Positions 35,601-53,267 are shown, counted from the first letter of the stretch. The stretch is DNA of 64,000 nt from Apostichopus japonicus (GCF_037975245.1 NC_092568.1:21168501-21232500); one strand, 5' to 3'. The notes: a model not told the origin generated them from the letters alone. Translations and numbers: made by a program.

Positions 35601-37410
35601 TTCATATATAAACAAGAAATCGATGTTCATGATAATTATATGCTAAGATCGTGCATAGTGGTATCTGTGTGCTTGTCCAAGAAAACCGTGATCCTGGTAA
35701 AAGGTATAACATCGCAATACTGATCACGAGAAAACAACCCTAATGCAAAATGACTGAGGCTGCATGGGAGAGCGTATCAGTACAATGAACTTTCTTTTTG
35801 GGTTTTTTTTGTAGCCAGGATATATCTTGGGTGATTCTTTCTTTTACAAAAAGAAATGATTATATTCATCTTCATTCAGATATTTCTCTAAACATGGTAA
35901 AGTATCTTACTGTTTTATTATGCGTGCAATAATTCATTTCACCGTGCTTATCTATACGTATATATACTCTTCTGTAAATGATTTTGTTAGTCTTAGATTC
36001 TATTTCAATTGCTTCTTTGATATTTGCACTTACCATTCCAGAGAGCTGAAAGATATTCTTATCGTCTTTTATCTAACGTATTTAATTTGATTTAGATTAC
36101 AGTACTATCGTTTTCCTTTTGTTGTTTATGATAGAATTGCATCATCTTTCATCACTAGTGTGGAATAGCTATGGCTTTCTATGATGTACATTGCGAAAAC
36201 TAGATAACCGGTATCGGGATATGGTGTAATACATTTGTCTGGAGTCGAAAAGAATATCCCTAGCCTGTTCTTCCCAATCGCCCGCCCATCCATCTGACCA
36301 CGCCCTTACCCCTCACACTATTACCCTCATTACCATAATCATTTGCTATAGTTGTTTACCCGCAGCTCCTAATCAAGCAAGCAGGCAACGTATGCCTTTA
36401 TGCATATATTTTATCTTGAGAGGCTGACTTGTTTACCACTCACGTACTGATGTTAATACTAAAGCTTAACATGAAAGCTACAGGCTGAAGTTATTACGCT
36501 TGTTGAAAGAGCTTTTTATTTTGTTCATATGTTTATACTTATATGCCTATATTATCTGTGTGTGTGTGTGTGTGCGTGTAGCCTAACCATTATGTGCAAA
36601 GCGAAGTTCAAGGTATTTTCAAAGGAATTTGCCGTTGGCAGACATTTTTGACACTTCTTAAGGACGGCGCATCTTGTTTTATCATTTTAGTAAAAGGGAC
36701 GTCCTTCTCTCATAATATTCATGAAATAACTCTCAAAAGAAACCGTAAGTAGAAAAGGCTTTTGAAAATGTAAACAAATTTTCAGACTTTGGAATCACCA
36801 AAACTTATGCTTATTAAAACAAATTGATAGAAGCCTTAGCAAGATAATTATATTGCACACTAAATCAAAGAATAAACTCTTGATATTAAAAAATTGTTTT
36901 ACAAGGGAACAAATATCTTAACATTAAAACTTGAAAAACATGAAATCATACGAAACACATCACAAACCTAACGTGAAGCTAATGTAACTAGTCATCGGTT
37001 TTGGACATTAACTTAATTGGGCATTTTACTCAAGAGAAAGGTAATCTTTATAAGTCGTAGTACTAAACAGGTTTTTGCTGACCATATTTGGGAATTTCTA
37101 GCATATTTTCTGCCAGGTTTCACTTAGCTTAGCGTATCGTAACCAATTCTAGAACCTACGCCTAACATATCTAATAAACAACATCCCAGAGGCTATATAG
37201 TCGTTAAATAAAATACTTTAAAAAGACGAAACTTTGTTTTGATGTTTACCATCCATACTAAAATTAAGTGACAAATACTATTGTATTTCATCATCTTTGG
37301 CAGGATTGTGTTTATATGAACCTGAAAGAACATTTTCCGACATAGTCATTAGAAATTTTAAAAAAATTAAGAAGACTTGAACATATTTTAAAAGTTGAAA
37401 AACGACAATA
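32601..37410. other. Intergenic, no gene recognised
   Basis: AT-rich DNA. Local features are a C-run at 33061-33071, a G-run at about 34869-34879 and a somewhat GC-richer patch at 34930-35120 with no recognisable frame. A frame at 33015-33260 has no family resemblance that I know. Confidence 0.55.
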
Positions 37411-37998
37411 TGTCAGGATGATGTTTTTTGTTTCCCTCAGCATCACTTAAGCGTGGTAGGATAAGAGCATTGATCCGATATTAGCATAATTGTTGGTGGA
37501 ATTGCCAAAAAATGATAAACGGTTCCTCGAATCTCATTAATGAGGTCTTGAAAATCCTCAAGTGAGCCTTTTACGCCTAATGTGAATAATTTACTGTTTC
37601 ACATTTCACAATAGATATGAACTCATAAGTTAAGTTAAATATCTAAGTGGGACTCATTGTAACGCATATTTACGTAAGTCTTTCTATACATACATTTCAC
37701 TTTTTGTCAGGATGATGTTTTTTGTTTCCCTCAGCATCACTTAAGCGTGGTAGGATAAGAGCATTGATCCGATATTAGCATAATTGTTGGTGGAATTGCC
37801 AAAAAATGATAAACGGTTCCTCGAATCTCATTAATGAGGTCTTGAAAATCCTCAAGTGAGCCTTTTACGCCTAATGTGAATAATTTACTGTTTCACATTT
37901 CACAATAGATATGAACTCATAAGTTAAGTTAAATATCTAAGTGGGACTCATTGTAACGCATATTTACGTAAGTCTTTCTATACATACATTTCACTTTT
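37411..37998. repeat. Perfect 294-bp tandem duplication
   Basis: Bases 37411-37704 (starting TGTCAGGATGATG) are repeated directly at 37705-37998 with no difference that I can see. Divergence begins right after CACTTTT at 37998. There is no coding content. Either a very recent duplication or an assembly duplication. Confidence 0.95.
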
Positions 37999-37999
37999 C

Positions 38000-41398
<3,399 letters not shown>

Positions 41399-41399
41399 G

Positions 41400-43992
41400 A
41401 CAGATGTAAAGAGAAAAATATTCCGCATTGCTAGTCGAAACCACCATCTCATATCTTGTCACTAACTCGAGATATATTGTTGATTGAATGAAAGCTATTT
41501 TGACCAGCTAAAGTGGGTCACAGTAGGCGTTTTGTTTTCTTATGTCATGAAAGCAAATGTTCTTGAAAAGCTTTACATCAGCTCTCACCATCTGCTTATT
41601 GATTTATCCTTGATACCCTGATACATTTGGAATGTTTACTTAGATGTCAATGTTCTCTGTTGGTAAAATTCATCAATTTCATCCTTCTTTTTGCATAAAA
41701 TGTCTCTTTTCCTGTGTGTGGAAAATGATTGAAGTTATGAACGCAAAATAAAGACATTTCGATTTCTAAAATGGCATATCGTAATTTACTCAGCTGTTGC
41801 CATAGGCATTCACAAATTATCACAAAAATTGGAAAATTCATATCTTCATGGGTTTAACTTAGAGATACAGAAAATTTTCATCTATATTTGCTATGTAAAT
41901 AAGTAGCTGTAGCAAACAGAATATTCCTTTAAAGCTTCACTTTATGTTGGTTTGTAACTCTGTGTGACGGTGACTGTACGGTGATGCGATAGATACACAT
42001 ATTTTAATTAAATAACCTTCAATCTAATTTATCTATATGCTGATCCTTGTAAAGGACATCTAGTCAACTATATTAATTTGAAATATGTACTACACTTTGG
42101 TTAAAAGCAAAAATTGTGTTTAAGTAATAAACTTGTTATATAATGGAATGAAATTATTCATTAACCGCTTATGAATATTCCAGTTCTTTCAATTCTAAAT
42201 TTGGTATCGTAGTTGCATCGATAAATCTTTAGTTTATCAAATATTGGTAAATTGATGGAAGAATGTTAACGAATTCTGCCAAAATATCTGGTTGTATTTC
42301 AAGCATAACAACTTCCGCCACACAATCAAGATTGACGAGAGGGAGGAGAGGGTCAGGGAGGAGGGTTGGGTGGGATGGGGGCGGTTAAACCCATGAGCCT
42401 GGAATCTATGAGAAAGCACGGGAAATATGGGATGAGGGAACCTGAAGAGTGAAACAATGGGGGCACGTTGACATAATTGTCCCAAGACGCAATCTGACTC
42501 TCGATGCCTTTGCACACAATTAAGTCTGTAAACAGCAACAGAATGATGCCTAGAAACATTCGATACAGATTTATAATGTCATATAGCATTCCTCATTCGT
42601 TTCACAAAATTAATCTTCTAGAAGATCATTTCCCCTCCTCCCGTACTTTCTACATTTTTAGTGGGCCCCCCTAATCTTGAAGGCATATAATAACCACGTC
42701 CAGATATAATTGCAGAAGGTTCCTTTCAAAATGTCATGTTACACGACGACTTAGACCTTGGACACTTTTTCAATTGAGATGAGAAACAAAAGGATTATTG
42801 GATAAATTAAGTAAAAACGAAGAAAAAAAAAAAGCATCAGTTTATTACATGTCTGTCGATGATTTCAGGTTCGTGCAATACACCTGCAGTATCTTTTGTC
42901 CTTTCCAATAGAAATATTTATGAACGGAAATGAACCTCACATCAGACGTAACCAGCTTAAAGTCGCCATCTTGCGTTGGATTGTAATTATAAGTATGCTT
43001 GTAATAGTGTTGTTATCACACACATTAATGGATTCATAATCACACTTGCATGTCAGTGTCAGCTAACAGATGTATGTTGTTACAAACAGGAGCCGCCGAG
43101 CCCGGTGCAAAGGGCACGTACCCTTCCTCTTCCCCCACTTGTATGAACAACTTTTCTATACAAAGTAGTCTGTTTACCCCTGTAGTACCCCTTTTCTATT
43201 CTGTTTTTGAAAATGAAACCTTCTGCAACATATACCGTATGTTTTTTTGTCGTATGCAAACCTTGGAAGTTTATACCTTCTTTTCTTCTTTTTTCTTCGT
43301 CAAAGCGGGTGCAAGTTAACTAAAGTAGCACAATAGACTTATGTCTGCAAATATACTTATGTAGTTATTACCAACCTAAAATGCTCTGAAGACTTTATTA
43401 TACTACGCAGTTTGCGTGACGTTCCTGAATTTTTTCGAGCAGAGCCCTGTCAAACCTCTATGGTTGAAAATAAATCATCTTGACTGAATTACTTGTCCAT
43501 TTCCATCGTTACTGTAAATAGAACACACTTTATCTTCTTTCTTCAAAGCCATTGATAATAGCTTATGAATTTTTGATAATTTAATCTAGGTTTTTCATCG
43601 AAAGTGTGCGCTGCAAGGAAAGAAAAGAAAATGGATATATTTTTTGTATGTATAGTTGAAACAAATTGGAGAGAGTAACACGGAGGGAGAAAGAGTTCGT
43701 GACTGCATGATGATCGAAAATGTGCAAATAACCAATTCCAATTTCTGAAGAATTCTAACGACAAAAGCGATTCTGTATCAATGATTTAGGGATATTACGA
43801 AAAGATAAAGAGCGTACCGTTTGAATGGAAACGATTCGCAAAAGCTTCGTGTGCACAAAGTTAACCTTTGCATAACCGTAATATAGTCTATATTGTCACA
43901 AACATTGATAAACGAGTGCTCGTCCATGGACATTGAAAGAAAGCTGGAAAGAGATATCAAATATAATATAATATAATATAATATAACCCCCC

Positions 43993-44020
<28 letters not shown>
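41400..44020. other. Intergenic, no gene recognised
   Basis: AT-rich DNA with purine-rich GGGAGGAG stretches at about 42339-42380. No gene is supported. Confidence 0.5.
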
Positions 44021-44024
<4 letters not shown>

Positions 44025-44027
44025 GAT

Positions 44028-44179
44028 GGAACGGACGGACGGACGGACGGACGGACGGACGGACGGACGGACGGACGGACGGACGGACGGACGGACGGAC
44101 GGACGGACGGACGGACGGACGGACGGACGGACGGACGGACGGACGGACGGACGGACGGACGGACGGACGGACGGACGGA
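44028..44179. repeat. (GGAC)n tetranucleotide array, about 38 units
   Basis: Nearly perfect GGAC/ACGG repeat of about 150 bases, preceded by CA and TA runs. Arg-Thr-Asp-Gly (plus) and Arg-Pro-Ser-Val (minus) frames are products of the repeat. Confidence 0.97.
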
Positions 44180-44184
44180 ATCGG

Positions 44185-45515
44185 GTAGAAATTGTTGTTG
44201 TCCTTAACATGTATTTCACATGTATCAGCTCAATGTCTCTCCAGAATCAATATGTCATACCATTCGGATGGAACGTTTGAGTTTGCGCTTGAGTGAATCT
44301 CGGATAAGACTTACTAAAATTAGGGATTTGAGTCAGACTCTCTCGTAAACTTCAATTGAAAATGGAAGTGAAATCGCTAAATATCACGGAAAATGTTTAT
44401 GACATGCATGAACAAACACTCGAAGAAACTGTCAGCCCACTGTATGCAGATCGTTCCATAATCAACGATTACTTTATATTCCATCTTTGAATGTGCAGAC
44501 GGTATCATCATTGCAAATATTGGCAGGTTGGGTCACAAGATGTCAACGTTTCTTTTTTTTTTTCTTTTTTTTTTTACAGTCAGTATTGCATTTTACGCTT
44601 TAGTAATATTAATTCTGCCAGCTTTCTACCATTTTAAGAGTAAAAACGTGCCGCAAGATTTTGCTTTCAAACACTAAAATATTTTCTTCTCGCCTTCGGT
44701 AGACTTTTCAAAATCTATAGTATAATGATAATACTCCTCCACATCAAATATTTACTTAGAAAGATGAAATTGTTCTCCCGGTACTCATCAAAATCTACCA
44801 TGCATAACTCTCGGGTTTGTATTGACGTCAGTTAGGTACGTTAAATGACATCTGCTTTTCGGCTTAACTACCTAAACATTGATAACCTTAAGCGACAGCG
44901 CAACAAAACCACAAAGATAAATAGCGCCACTAGAGAATAAGCTTTTCTGATTTCCTTGCTAAAATGGGGCGAGTGGGAGAGTTGAGGGTGGGGGCGGGGG
45001 TACAGAGAAAGGGAAATGGACTATAGTTGATAGATGATTGCACTATGCTTATACTTGCATGATTTCACGCTTAATACAACTATCAACTACACTCAATAAC
45101 ACTGCGGTAATAATGGTGGTCACCGGATCTGACTAGCAGCTGTAGAGCGCAAAAAGAGCAGAGTTTGAAATAGTTGTACTTCCTATTCAGTGCGACAAGA
45201 ATCAAAAAGTCGTCCGTACTTTGGGAAACTTTTAAGAAAGTCTAAAAGTATACTTCTTAGAAATGCAATGTGTTTAATTGATAACAGGACGTAATGGACT
45301 AATAGCTTTGAGAGAGGATCATAAAATTGTTTGGTTTCAATGCACGTGCAGGGGCTATAATCCTGGGTGAGTTTCTCTTAAAAAAAGTACACAATACATG
45401 TGAAAGCAATTAACGACGCAGCTTGATATACGCTGCCTTGGTTAAAAGAGGACACGGGAGTCCATTCTACTCATTTTTTCTTTACCTTTTTGTAATATCG
45501 AAGGGAAAAGAAAGG
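44185..45515. other. Intergenic, no gene recognised
   Basis: Mixed AT-rich DNA with a T-rich run near 44551-44575 and a G-rich run near 44986-45001. Confidence 0.5.
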
Positions 45516-45520
45516 ATGAC

Positions 45521-46446
45521 GTGAAGGCAGCGAACATACCTGCACTAGCTACCATGTTCATTACAAGATGAAGGCAACACCAGGGTATGTCGTGAAGGCA
45601 GCGAACATACCTACACTAGCTACCATGTTCATGGCAAGATGAATGCAACTGCAGGGTATGTCGTGAAGGCAGCGAACATACCTGCACTAGCTACCATGTT
45701 CATGACAAGATGAAGGCAACTGCAGGGTATGTCGTGAAGACAGCGAACATACCTGCACTAGCTACCATGTTCATTACAAGATGAAGGCAATACCAGGGTA
45801 CGTCGTGAAGGCAATGAACATACCTGCACTAGCTACCATGTTCATTACAAGATGAAGGCAACACCAGGGTATGTCGTGAAGGCAGCGAACATACCTGCAC
45901 TAGCTACCATGTTCATGACAAGATGAAGGTAACACCAGGGTACGTCGTGAAGGCAGCGAACATACCTGCACTACCTACCATGTTCATTAAAAGATGAAGG
46001 CAACACCAGGGTACGTCGTGAAGGCAGCGAACATACCTGCACTACCTACCATGTTCATTACAAGATAAAGGTAACACCAGGGTATGTCGTGAAGGCAGCG
46101 AACATACCTGCACTACCTACCATGTTTATTACAAGATGAAGGCAACACCAGGGTATGTCGTGAAGGCAGCGAACATACCTGCACTAACTACCATGTTCAT
46201 GACAAGATGAAGGTAACACCAGGGTACGTCGTGAAGGCAGCGAACATACCTGCACTACCTACCATGTTCATTAAAAGATGAAGGCAACACCAGGGTACGT
46301 CGTGAAGGCAGCGAACATACCTGAACTAGCTACCATGTTCATTACAAGATAAAAGCAACACCAGGGTATGTCGTGAAGGCAGCGAACATACCTGCACTAG
46401 CTATACCATGTTCATTACAAGATGAAGGCTACACCAGGGTATGTCG
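45521..46446. repeat. 71-bp minisatellite, 13 units, with four-unit higher-order period
   Basis: Units start at GTGAAGGCAGCGAACATACC, first at 45521 and last at 46373, exactly 12 x 71 bases apart. Point variants (CATGACAAG against CATTACAAG, GTAACACC against GCAACACC, ACTACC against ACTAGC, TACG against TATG) follow the same order in units 5-8 (from 45805) and 9-12 (from 46089). This shows a 284-base block duplication. The period is not a multiple of three and frames close, so no protein is proposed. Confidence 0.95.
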
Positions 46447-46449
46447 AGT

Positions 46450-48378
46450 TTCACCAAAATTCTTCAGATTCACTGTAGTGTGCCGAACGCTTTCTGTGAC
46501 GTCACGATCTACGAATCCCCCCCCCCCCAAAAAAAAACAACTGATATGCAACCATGCATTGGCACTTACGTGTTGCGTCGTACGACTATACATATATATA
46601 ATCACGTCAACATTTTATCTGTTTACGTAATGAAAATTAGTTATTCTCTTTCACTTAAATTTTGACACAGGATGAGCAAAAAACCTTTCTTTGATCATAC
46701 AATATAGTAACAGTGGAGATTTCCTTCGCCACGGTTCGTTTTGACAATAAATAGTCTGCTCAATACTTTTACTAGAGCAATGTGGAATAATAGAAAACGC
46801 GTTATAATCGGCATGTCGTGGCGTGCCCTGCTTTTGATTTTGTTTTGTTCTCGTTTGTTTTTGCTGAAATGCCGGGTATCTAGAAACAGCCAAATTTCAA
46901 ATTCATTCGATGTAACCCAGAAAGAGATTCAGACATGAATAAAAACAGGAAAACTTAGAACTAAGATTTTATAACAATTTTCTTTAATTTTGTGTATAAC
47001 TTTTCAGTCATTTATTGGTTGTCGATTTCCTAAATATGTTTATTAGGAATAAGCAACACCCTGTAACACATGCATGTGACACATCGAGTAACCTCTCCAT
47101 GATATGAATTAATTCTAGCCCGAGTTTGGCGGGAAAGAGATGACCTTTAAACATAAAACTTCTCATCTACTTTGTATAAATATATATATTTTTTGTCAGC
47201 CATTCGTCAGTTTGACGCCTCTTCACTCTGCTTCACCTTGAAAGATGATACCGTTTGTTGATATAAATTATCAACTTCGTTTAAAGTATTTCGGTAAAGT
47301 TGTATATTTCTATCTCAAAACATACTTGTTGTAGAAATGTTCAAGCCTATATGAGATTAATTTTTATTATGGTTCAGTTTAAGAAAAAGAGAGAGAAAAA
47401 TAATAATAAAGAAATAGAAAGCTGGTTTGGTGTCAGTTTTAAAGAGCAAGCCTAATGTAAACTATGCCAAGAGAACACATGATTTGATAGAAATATAAAC
47501 GTATTCCGTAACCATGGTGTTATCTGTAGTATTCATTTAATTCACTGAAACAAATGTTAACTAAATGTAAGAATACTAGTCTACTTTAATCAGTCTTCCT
47601 TGTTTTTTAGACATTTTTTCGATGATCTTCGATGCTAACATTCCATGATAATACAGTTTATTAAGCCTGAATAAATAATAAAGTAAATGTCGATCCCCAC
47701 CCAATCCCCAGACCCCCTCTCCCCCTCTCCCCCTCTCCCCCTCTCTCCCTCTTTAATATTTTAATGTTCCAAGTTTCTTTTTGTTTTTAAGTGTGATTCA
47801 TATATAATTAAAACTGTCTGGGCGACGGAATCTTGGAATATGAATGGAATACTTAATTATTGGCTCATGTACCTTACATTTAATGACAAGAACATTGGAG
47901 GTTATTTTAGTTTGATTAATTGCATTCTTATTTTGAGTAACAATCGGTAGGTTTGGTAAAAACTGTTGACCAAACTGAAAAACACATACCTGCTTCAAAT
48001 AAAATAGCACATCAAACTGTCAAGTGAAAGATAACAAACCTGAAAGTTTCGCGATGCTTGAATCTGATCCCATCAGGTCCAAGGCTTGTGATGATTTCAC
48101 ACTTCATTCAATATATAAAATACCGTACGGTCAGCAGGGGCCGATAGAGGGATTTAAGAAAAAAATGTCAGGCTAAAAGTAAGGACGATCATTCGTTCTA
48201 TACGCAAGATTGTGCTAACAACTACTTTAAATCTTTTGTGTGGGTTGAAAAGGGGGCGTGCAGCCCCTCCCCTCCTCGGTCACTGGGGGATTACGTTCAT
48301 TACCAACGTTATAAGATCTCATCCCAGATATCGTCCCAATTAACTGGCTAATAAGTGTTATCAGTTGAGGTAATGATA
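46450..48378. other. Intergenic, no gene recognised
   Basis: AT-rich DNA with a C-run near 46508-46518 and CCCCCTCTCC repeats at about 47712-47752. No gene is supported. Confidence 0.5.
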
Positions 48379-48625
48379 GGCGGAGTGTATAGCCTAGTGG
48401 TTAACGCCGGCGTCTCCCAGTCATGAGATCCCCGGTTCGATTCCCCGCCGACAGCAATGTGTGTCGTCTGGCAAGGGTGTTGTTCAATAACAACTTCCCG
48501 ACATGGACGTTAAATGGATGTGTGCCGAGAGATTGGCTTCGGTCAGCTTGCGAGTCTATAAGCCTCCATGGCTTCTTTCGCGAGTTCCTGCTTGCGGGAA
48601 GATCACATATACATACATACATATC
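48379..48625 (+). mobile_element. tRNA-derived SINE
   Basis: The head at 48379-48450 is tRNA-like. It has GGCGG at the 5' side and CCGCC at the 3' side of the would-be acceptor stem, an A-box-like TAGCCTAGTGG and a consensus B box GGTTCGATTCC at 48434-48444. The T-stem and anticodon stem have mismatches, so it is not a working tRNA gene. A body of about 150 bases without a coding frame follows, ending in a short (ACAT)n tail near 48605-48624. Target duplications are not obvious. Transcription would be by RNA polymerase III from the internal boxes. The SINE family is not identified. Confidence 0.75.
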
Positions 48626-48629
48626 TTCC

Positions 48630-50915
48630 GCGCGATTCGTTCTATGTCATCAAGAAGCCTGCTGTGTGACAGGCACGTGCATATGCTCGTGTACCCTTGT
48701 AATGGTAACATTTGTTTGCAGAGCAAGAAAAGGCTTAAAATATATAATGACATCAATAAAAGATACAGCATAACTATATTCGAATGTTCTAATTAAAATT
48801 CAAGAATTCAGCGAGACTAACCAACCGATTGAATTGTTTGCCTAATAATTTTATTCAATAATACAAACAATCGTGGAAAAGGAATGCGTGTACACTATAT
48901 ATGTGCCGATTACGTCAGAGTTGTACAAATTTGAAAATCATCTGTTGCTAAGGTGAATAATTAAGCATCGCAAGATGGGAGGGACACTTCATGAAGATCT
49001 AGTATAGCCCCATCATACGAACATTTGCTCAGCATTCAGAAGAAGAAAAGTGAACATAACTTCTAGATTTCATGCACACCATTTCCCACAAATTCCTTTT
49101 CCACATACACGCATTAAGTAATGCCTACTTGGTAGTAAGACCACCACCTCTTCCATGAGGAAATGTGCTATAGCAACCTCCACCTCACAACTCCACACAC
49201 ACACCAACATCAACAACACCAAAAACAATTTATCACACTTTTAAATATCAATGCAGTTGTTGACTTGTGAAGGGTTCAATGTGATTCAGCCCCCTTCACA
49301 ATATAACATCCATAGACTCTCCAATCAGTCATACCAATCATCTAAATGTCCCTCTAAATCGTGAGCACGTCTCCTTTAAAACAAGATCGAGAGACTGTAA
49401 GGCCAGAACAGCTAAACATCTTGTCTAGAAATCAAATCATTATTTCAACTGTTTTCTTCTAAAAATATCATTTCACACTGGCTTTTTCTATATACATTTT
49501 TTTAGAACATTATTAAGAAGAGTTGAGTGATTAGAAATTTTAAGAAACCATCAATTTGATTAACTTTCACAATTCTGTTCAATATCTTTTAGAGTTCCCT
49601 CCTCCTTTTTGGGGTGTCCTTCTTTGCAACAAATACTCTGCGATGACAAAAGAATGCACAATGTAATTTACCAAAATTCATGTTCATTACTTAAAGGGAC
49701 ATAGCGGTACTAATTTTAAATATAAAAAAAAACGAGTTTGTTAAAATTTAAAACCAAACTTGAACAATTTCGAAACCACATGTATGTCAGTAGGAAGGGA
49801 AAACAGTGGTATATAAAGGGAATTGTTTTTGATTTTTTGTTTCTTAATAAGTTAGTCAATACTTGTATTACTTCTGTTGTGAGTGAGAAATGGTAAAAAA
49901 CCGTAGATACCACATGCTGTAAAATTGAATGGTCTCAAGGCACCCTCATTTGTATTCGGTATAAACATAGTTACCCCCCCCCCCCCCCCCAAATACACAC
50001 TTATGCATTCCAGCATTCCATTCTAGCATTAGGGAAATATTCTACATGGCCATTCTTGTTTCTTTCCAAACTATTTCTGTTTCAAGTAATCGTGATTGCT
50101 TAGAGGCGTATAGGACATGTTTCACTCTTTGTAAGCACCCTCCTCCTCCCTCCTCCCCTCCCCCCTTTTTGGTTTTTTTCTGAGAACCTCTCTAGGCCTT
50201 GCTTCTTTCGCTATCATAATGAATTTTCACTTCTTAAGAGTGCATGGCTGAGATTGAGTGCTAAGCAAAATAATCGTAATATTTATATCAATACCACATT
50301 CTCATAGCATTATGTTATCGCGAAGAAACATATTTATAAATGTGGTAATATTTCGTAAAATGCATCTGGCAACATCAAAATTAACGATATCATTATGCCA
50401 ATTCAGCGGGAAATATTTTTTTTTGTTTTTCTTTATAATATTTGAATCATTTATCAACAGATGAGAGTTGAATTATTACATCAACACATTTCAAATTAAT
50501 TGACTAGTGCAGCTAATGAACTATACATCGATATGGAACTTAACATCAAATAACAATTAATGAAATCATCTTTTGTAAATATCTGACTTGACGCGTATGA
50601 CAATGTGTAAGTGGTACGAGGTGGGGCATAGGAGACCCCCCCCCTAACCCACACCAATACACACGCCTTCAATAGTAGGAGGAAAATTATCTGAAAAATC
50701 TCCCATGGATCAATGTTTAATCATTCAGCTGGATCCTTTGAAATAGCGAAAAGAATGCGCGCAATCACATGATCGATTTGTTAGTTTCACATGTACCTCA
50801 AAGTCATTGAATTGTCCTGAGGATATACAAAACCCATCGGATAATACACATGAAATATCCTACACTAAACACTTTCTACCTCAGGGTAGACAATGTGCAT
50901 GTATGTGTAGGTATA
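48630..50915. other. Intergenic, no gene recognised
   Basis: AT-rich DNA with C-runs at about 49974-49990 and 50636-50644. No gene is supported. Confidence 0.5.
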
Positions 50916-51041
<126 letters not shown>

Positions 51042-51044
51042 CAT

Positions 51045-53240
51045 CGACCTGCGCTGCTACAATTGGTTTGAATGGCAGGAGCTTCGGCGATTTCTTGTTG
51101 TAGGCACAGCTACTTCAGCTTAAAAGACAACTTCTCGATTTACGAAACAATTCGACCATAAAATGCTTCCAGGAGTAATTAACGGCCAATTTTAAAGTAC
51201 CTTATTGACTGACGTTTTAGATTTTCTAATAGATAAAAAACAAAATAAAATCCCTTAATTATGCAAAAGGTCCTGAAATTACCATTGAGGCCATATATTA
51301 ACAAGATATATAGACGCTCCGTGATATGTCCCAGAAATGACATCTTAAATTATTCAAGGAGGAGGTTTATTATTAATGAGCACTGCTCAGCACTGAGACT
51401 ACAAGGAGGTAACTAGGGTAAAGTGTCCTAACAAAGGGAGAGAGGAAGATAGATACATAGAGATGGAGAAAGGTCAACGAATCCGGCAAGCCGCGTCAAT
51501 AGATTACTGATTTCTTGATAATATATCATCTCAAGGAGGAGATCCATGAAGGGGTACCGGCGGGTGGGAGGGGGGGGGGTAGGGCTTGTCTGAAATGGTT
51601 TCACACTAAAACTAAGCTAATAGACATTTAACCCCCCCCCCCCCCCCCAAAAAAAAAAAAAAAAAGGTAATAGTGGAAAGACTTGGCACGCGCCGCGCGA
51701 GAACATCTCTTTCTATTGATTGCTCTTTCGGAAGTAATTTTGGTTTCTACAGAAGCTCAATTCCCAGCTCTCCTCTTCGGAGAGAGTAAGGATTTTAGCT
51801 GAAACAATAAATATATCTTGGTCAAACGACTTTCGATAGTTGACCATCATTTTAAAAGAAAATTTCAGAAGTTTTATCTTTCTTTGCGAAAAATGGCATT
51901 TACAATGAAATCGTTCAACAGAGCTGCAGTACAGTACTTTTGGAGTGAAGTTGTATTTACATTGCGTCTCCACAACTCGACAAATGTTGTGCTAAAGTGA
52001 TCTGTGACATGCATTCACTTAACAAAAATAGCGTAATTTTTTCTCCAACCGGGGATCTTACCGGGTATAAAAAGCTTCATCCAGCATGATGTTAAGAACC
52101 TACTACATTCACACAAACAAAAATATATCGTACCCTTTAGTTTGATCATCATGGTAAACCTTTTGACCTCCTTCAAAACAATAAGATTCAGTTAACTAGG
52201 CTACCTTGCGAGATGGACCTATACATACCAATTTCAACACAATCAAACTTACTATAGATTCAGAACCCTACCTCTTTTGACCGGTTATGAAAAACATAAG
52301 ACTCATTGCACCTACTAACAGGACGCTACATACTAAGTGTGATTTTCAACCAAACGTTAATGTGGAAATTGTTCGCTATTGATGGTTTTTCCGATTTGCT
52401 CCATCGAAAAGGGGAAACGACATAGCACCAATGGAGTTCTATACGTCCATAGTTGAAATTGCATATTTTAAGGAGTGTGTCGTATTTATAACGTTGATAT
52501 CATGTGACCTTTGACATCAACCACAAACATAGGGTTCTTGAAGTTTGCAAGATGAATCTAAAACCAAGTGTGATCTATACCAATAGATGCTCTTTTGGGC
52601 ATTTGAGCAGTCAATTTAACAACAGAATGTATCTTTGGTTTGCAATTTTCATACTTTCAGGACAGTTTTGTGATAAAAAAATAAAATAAAAAAAGTGAAA
52701 AGATTAAAGAGCTTATCCTTTTTTCATGACAGCATTGATGCATATTGGCTAGAACAATTGACTGTCCCATTCATTAATTTATCCATTTTGCTTTGTTAAT
52801 TAAGCACAAACAAAGAAAAGAAGCAGTCTCCAAGGAAATCTTTATTTCTGTGGCATTTATTGATGCTAAAACTGGAGGAAACGAAAAGAAAGATATATAA
52901 TAACATAAAGCAATTAATTAACTTTATTAGGAAAATGGGACTTTACCCCAACTGCAACTAATAAATCTTTATCATATCCGGCCAGTATAACAAAACACCC
53001 TTTTGTACACTTTTGTAATATGCAAACATTATATGAATAATTTCCTTGTAAAGTTAACCAAAACTTTTCTTAGCTTAGTATGTATATGGCAATAAAGATG
53101 GTTATAAAACCTACTCTTACCCACCCCCCCTCCCCCCAAACAAAAAATACTTTTTTTTTAAATTTAACAATTTTTACATATCCTTTCTGTTGACTAAATT
53201 ACATAAATCATGTCATCTGTGATCAATATCTAGTCTCAGT
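51045..53240. other. Intergenic, no gene recognised
   Basis: Contains adjoining C- and A-runs at about 51631-51665 and a G-run near 51570-51580. The open frames have no family resemblance. Confidence 0.5.
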
Positions 53241-53241
53241 T

Positions 53242-53267
53242 TAAATGGTAATTAATGTTACCATTTA
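53242..53267. repeat. Short inverted repeat (hairpin)
   Basis: TAAATGGTAA and TTACCATTTA face each other across a 6-base spacer, with related ATGGTAATTAATGG words just downstream at 53272-53306. Function unknown. Confidence 0.7.

Noticed and set aside
44028-44280. Arg-Thr-Asp-Gly repeat protein
   Set aside because: Purely a translation of the GGAC microsatellite; no gene context.
48379-48450. Functional tRNA gene
   Set aside because: A and B boxes are present, but the T-stem and anticodon stem have mismatches and a SINE body and tail follow.
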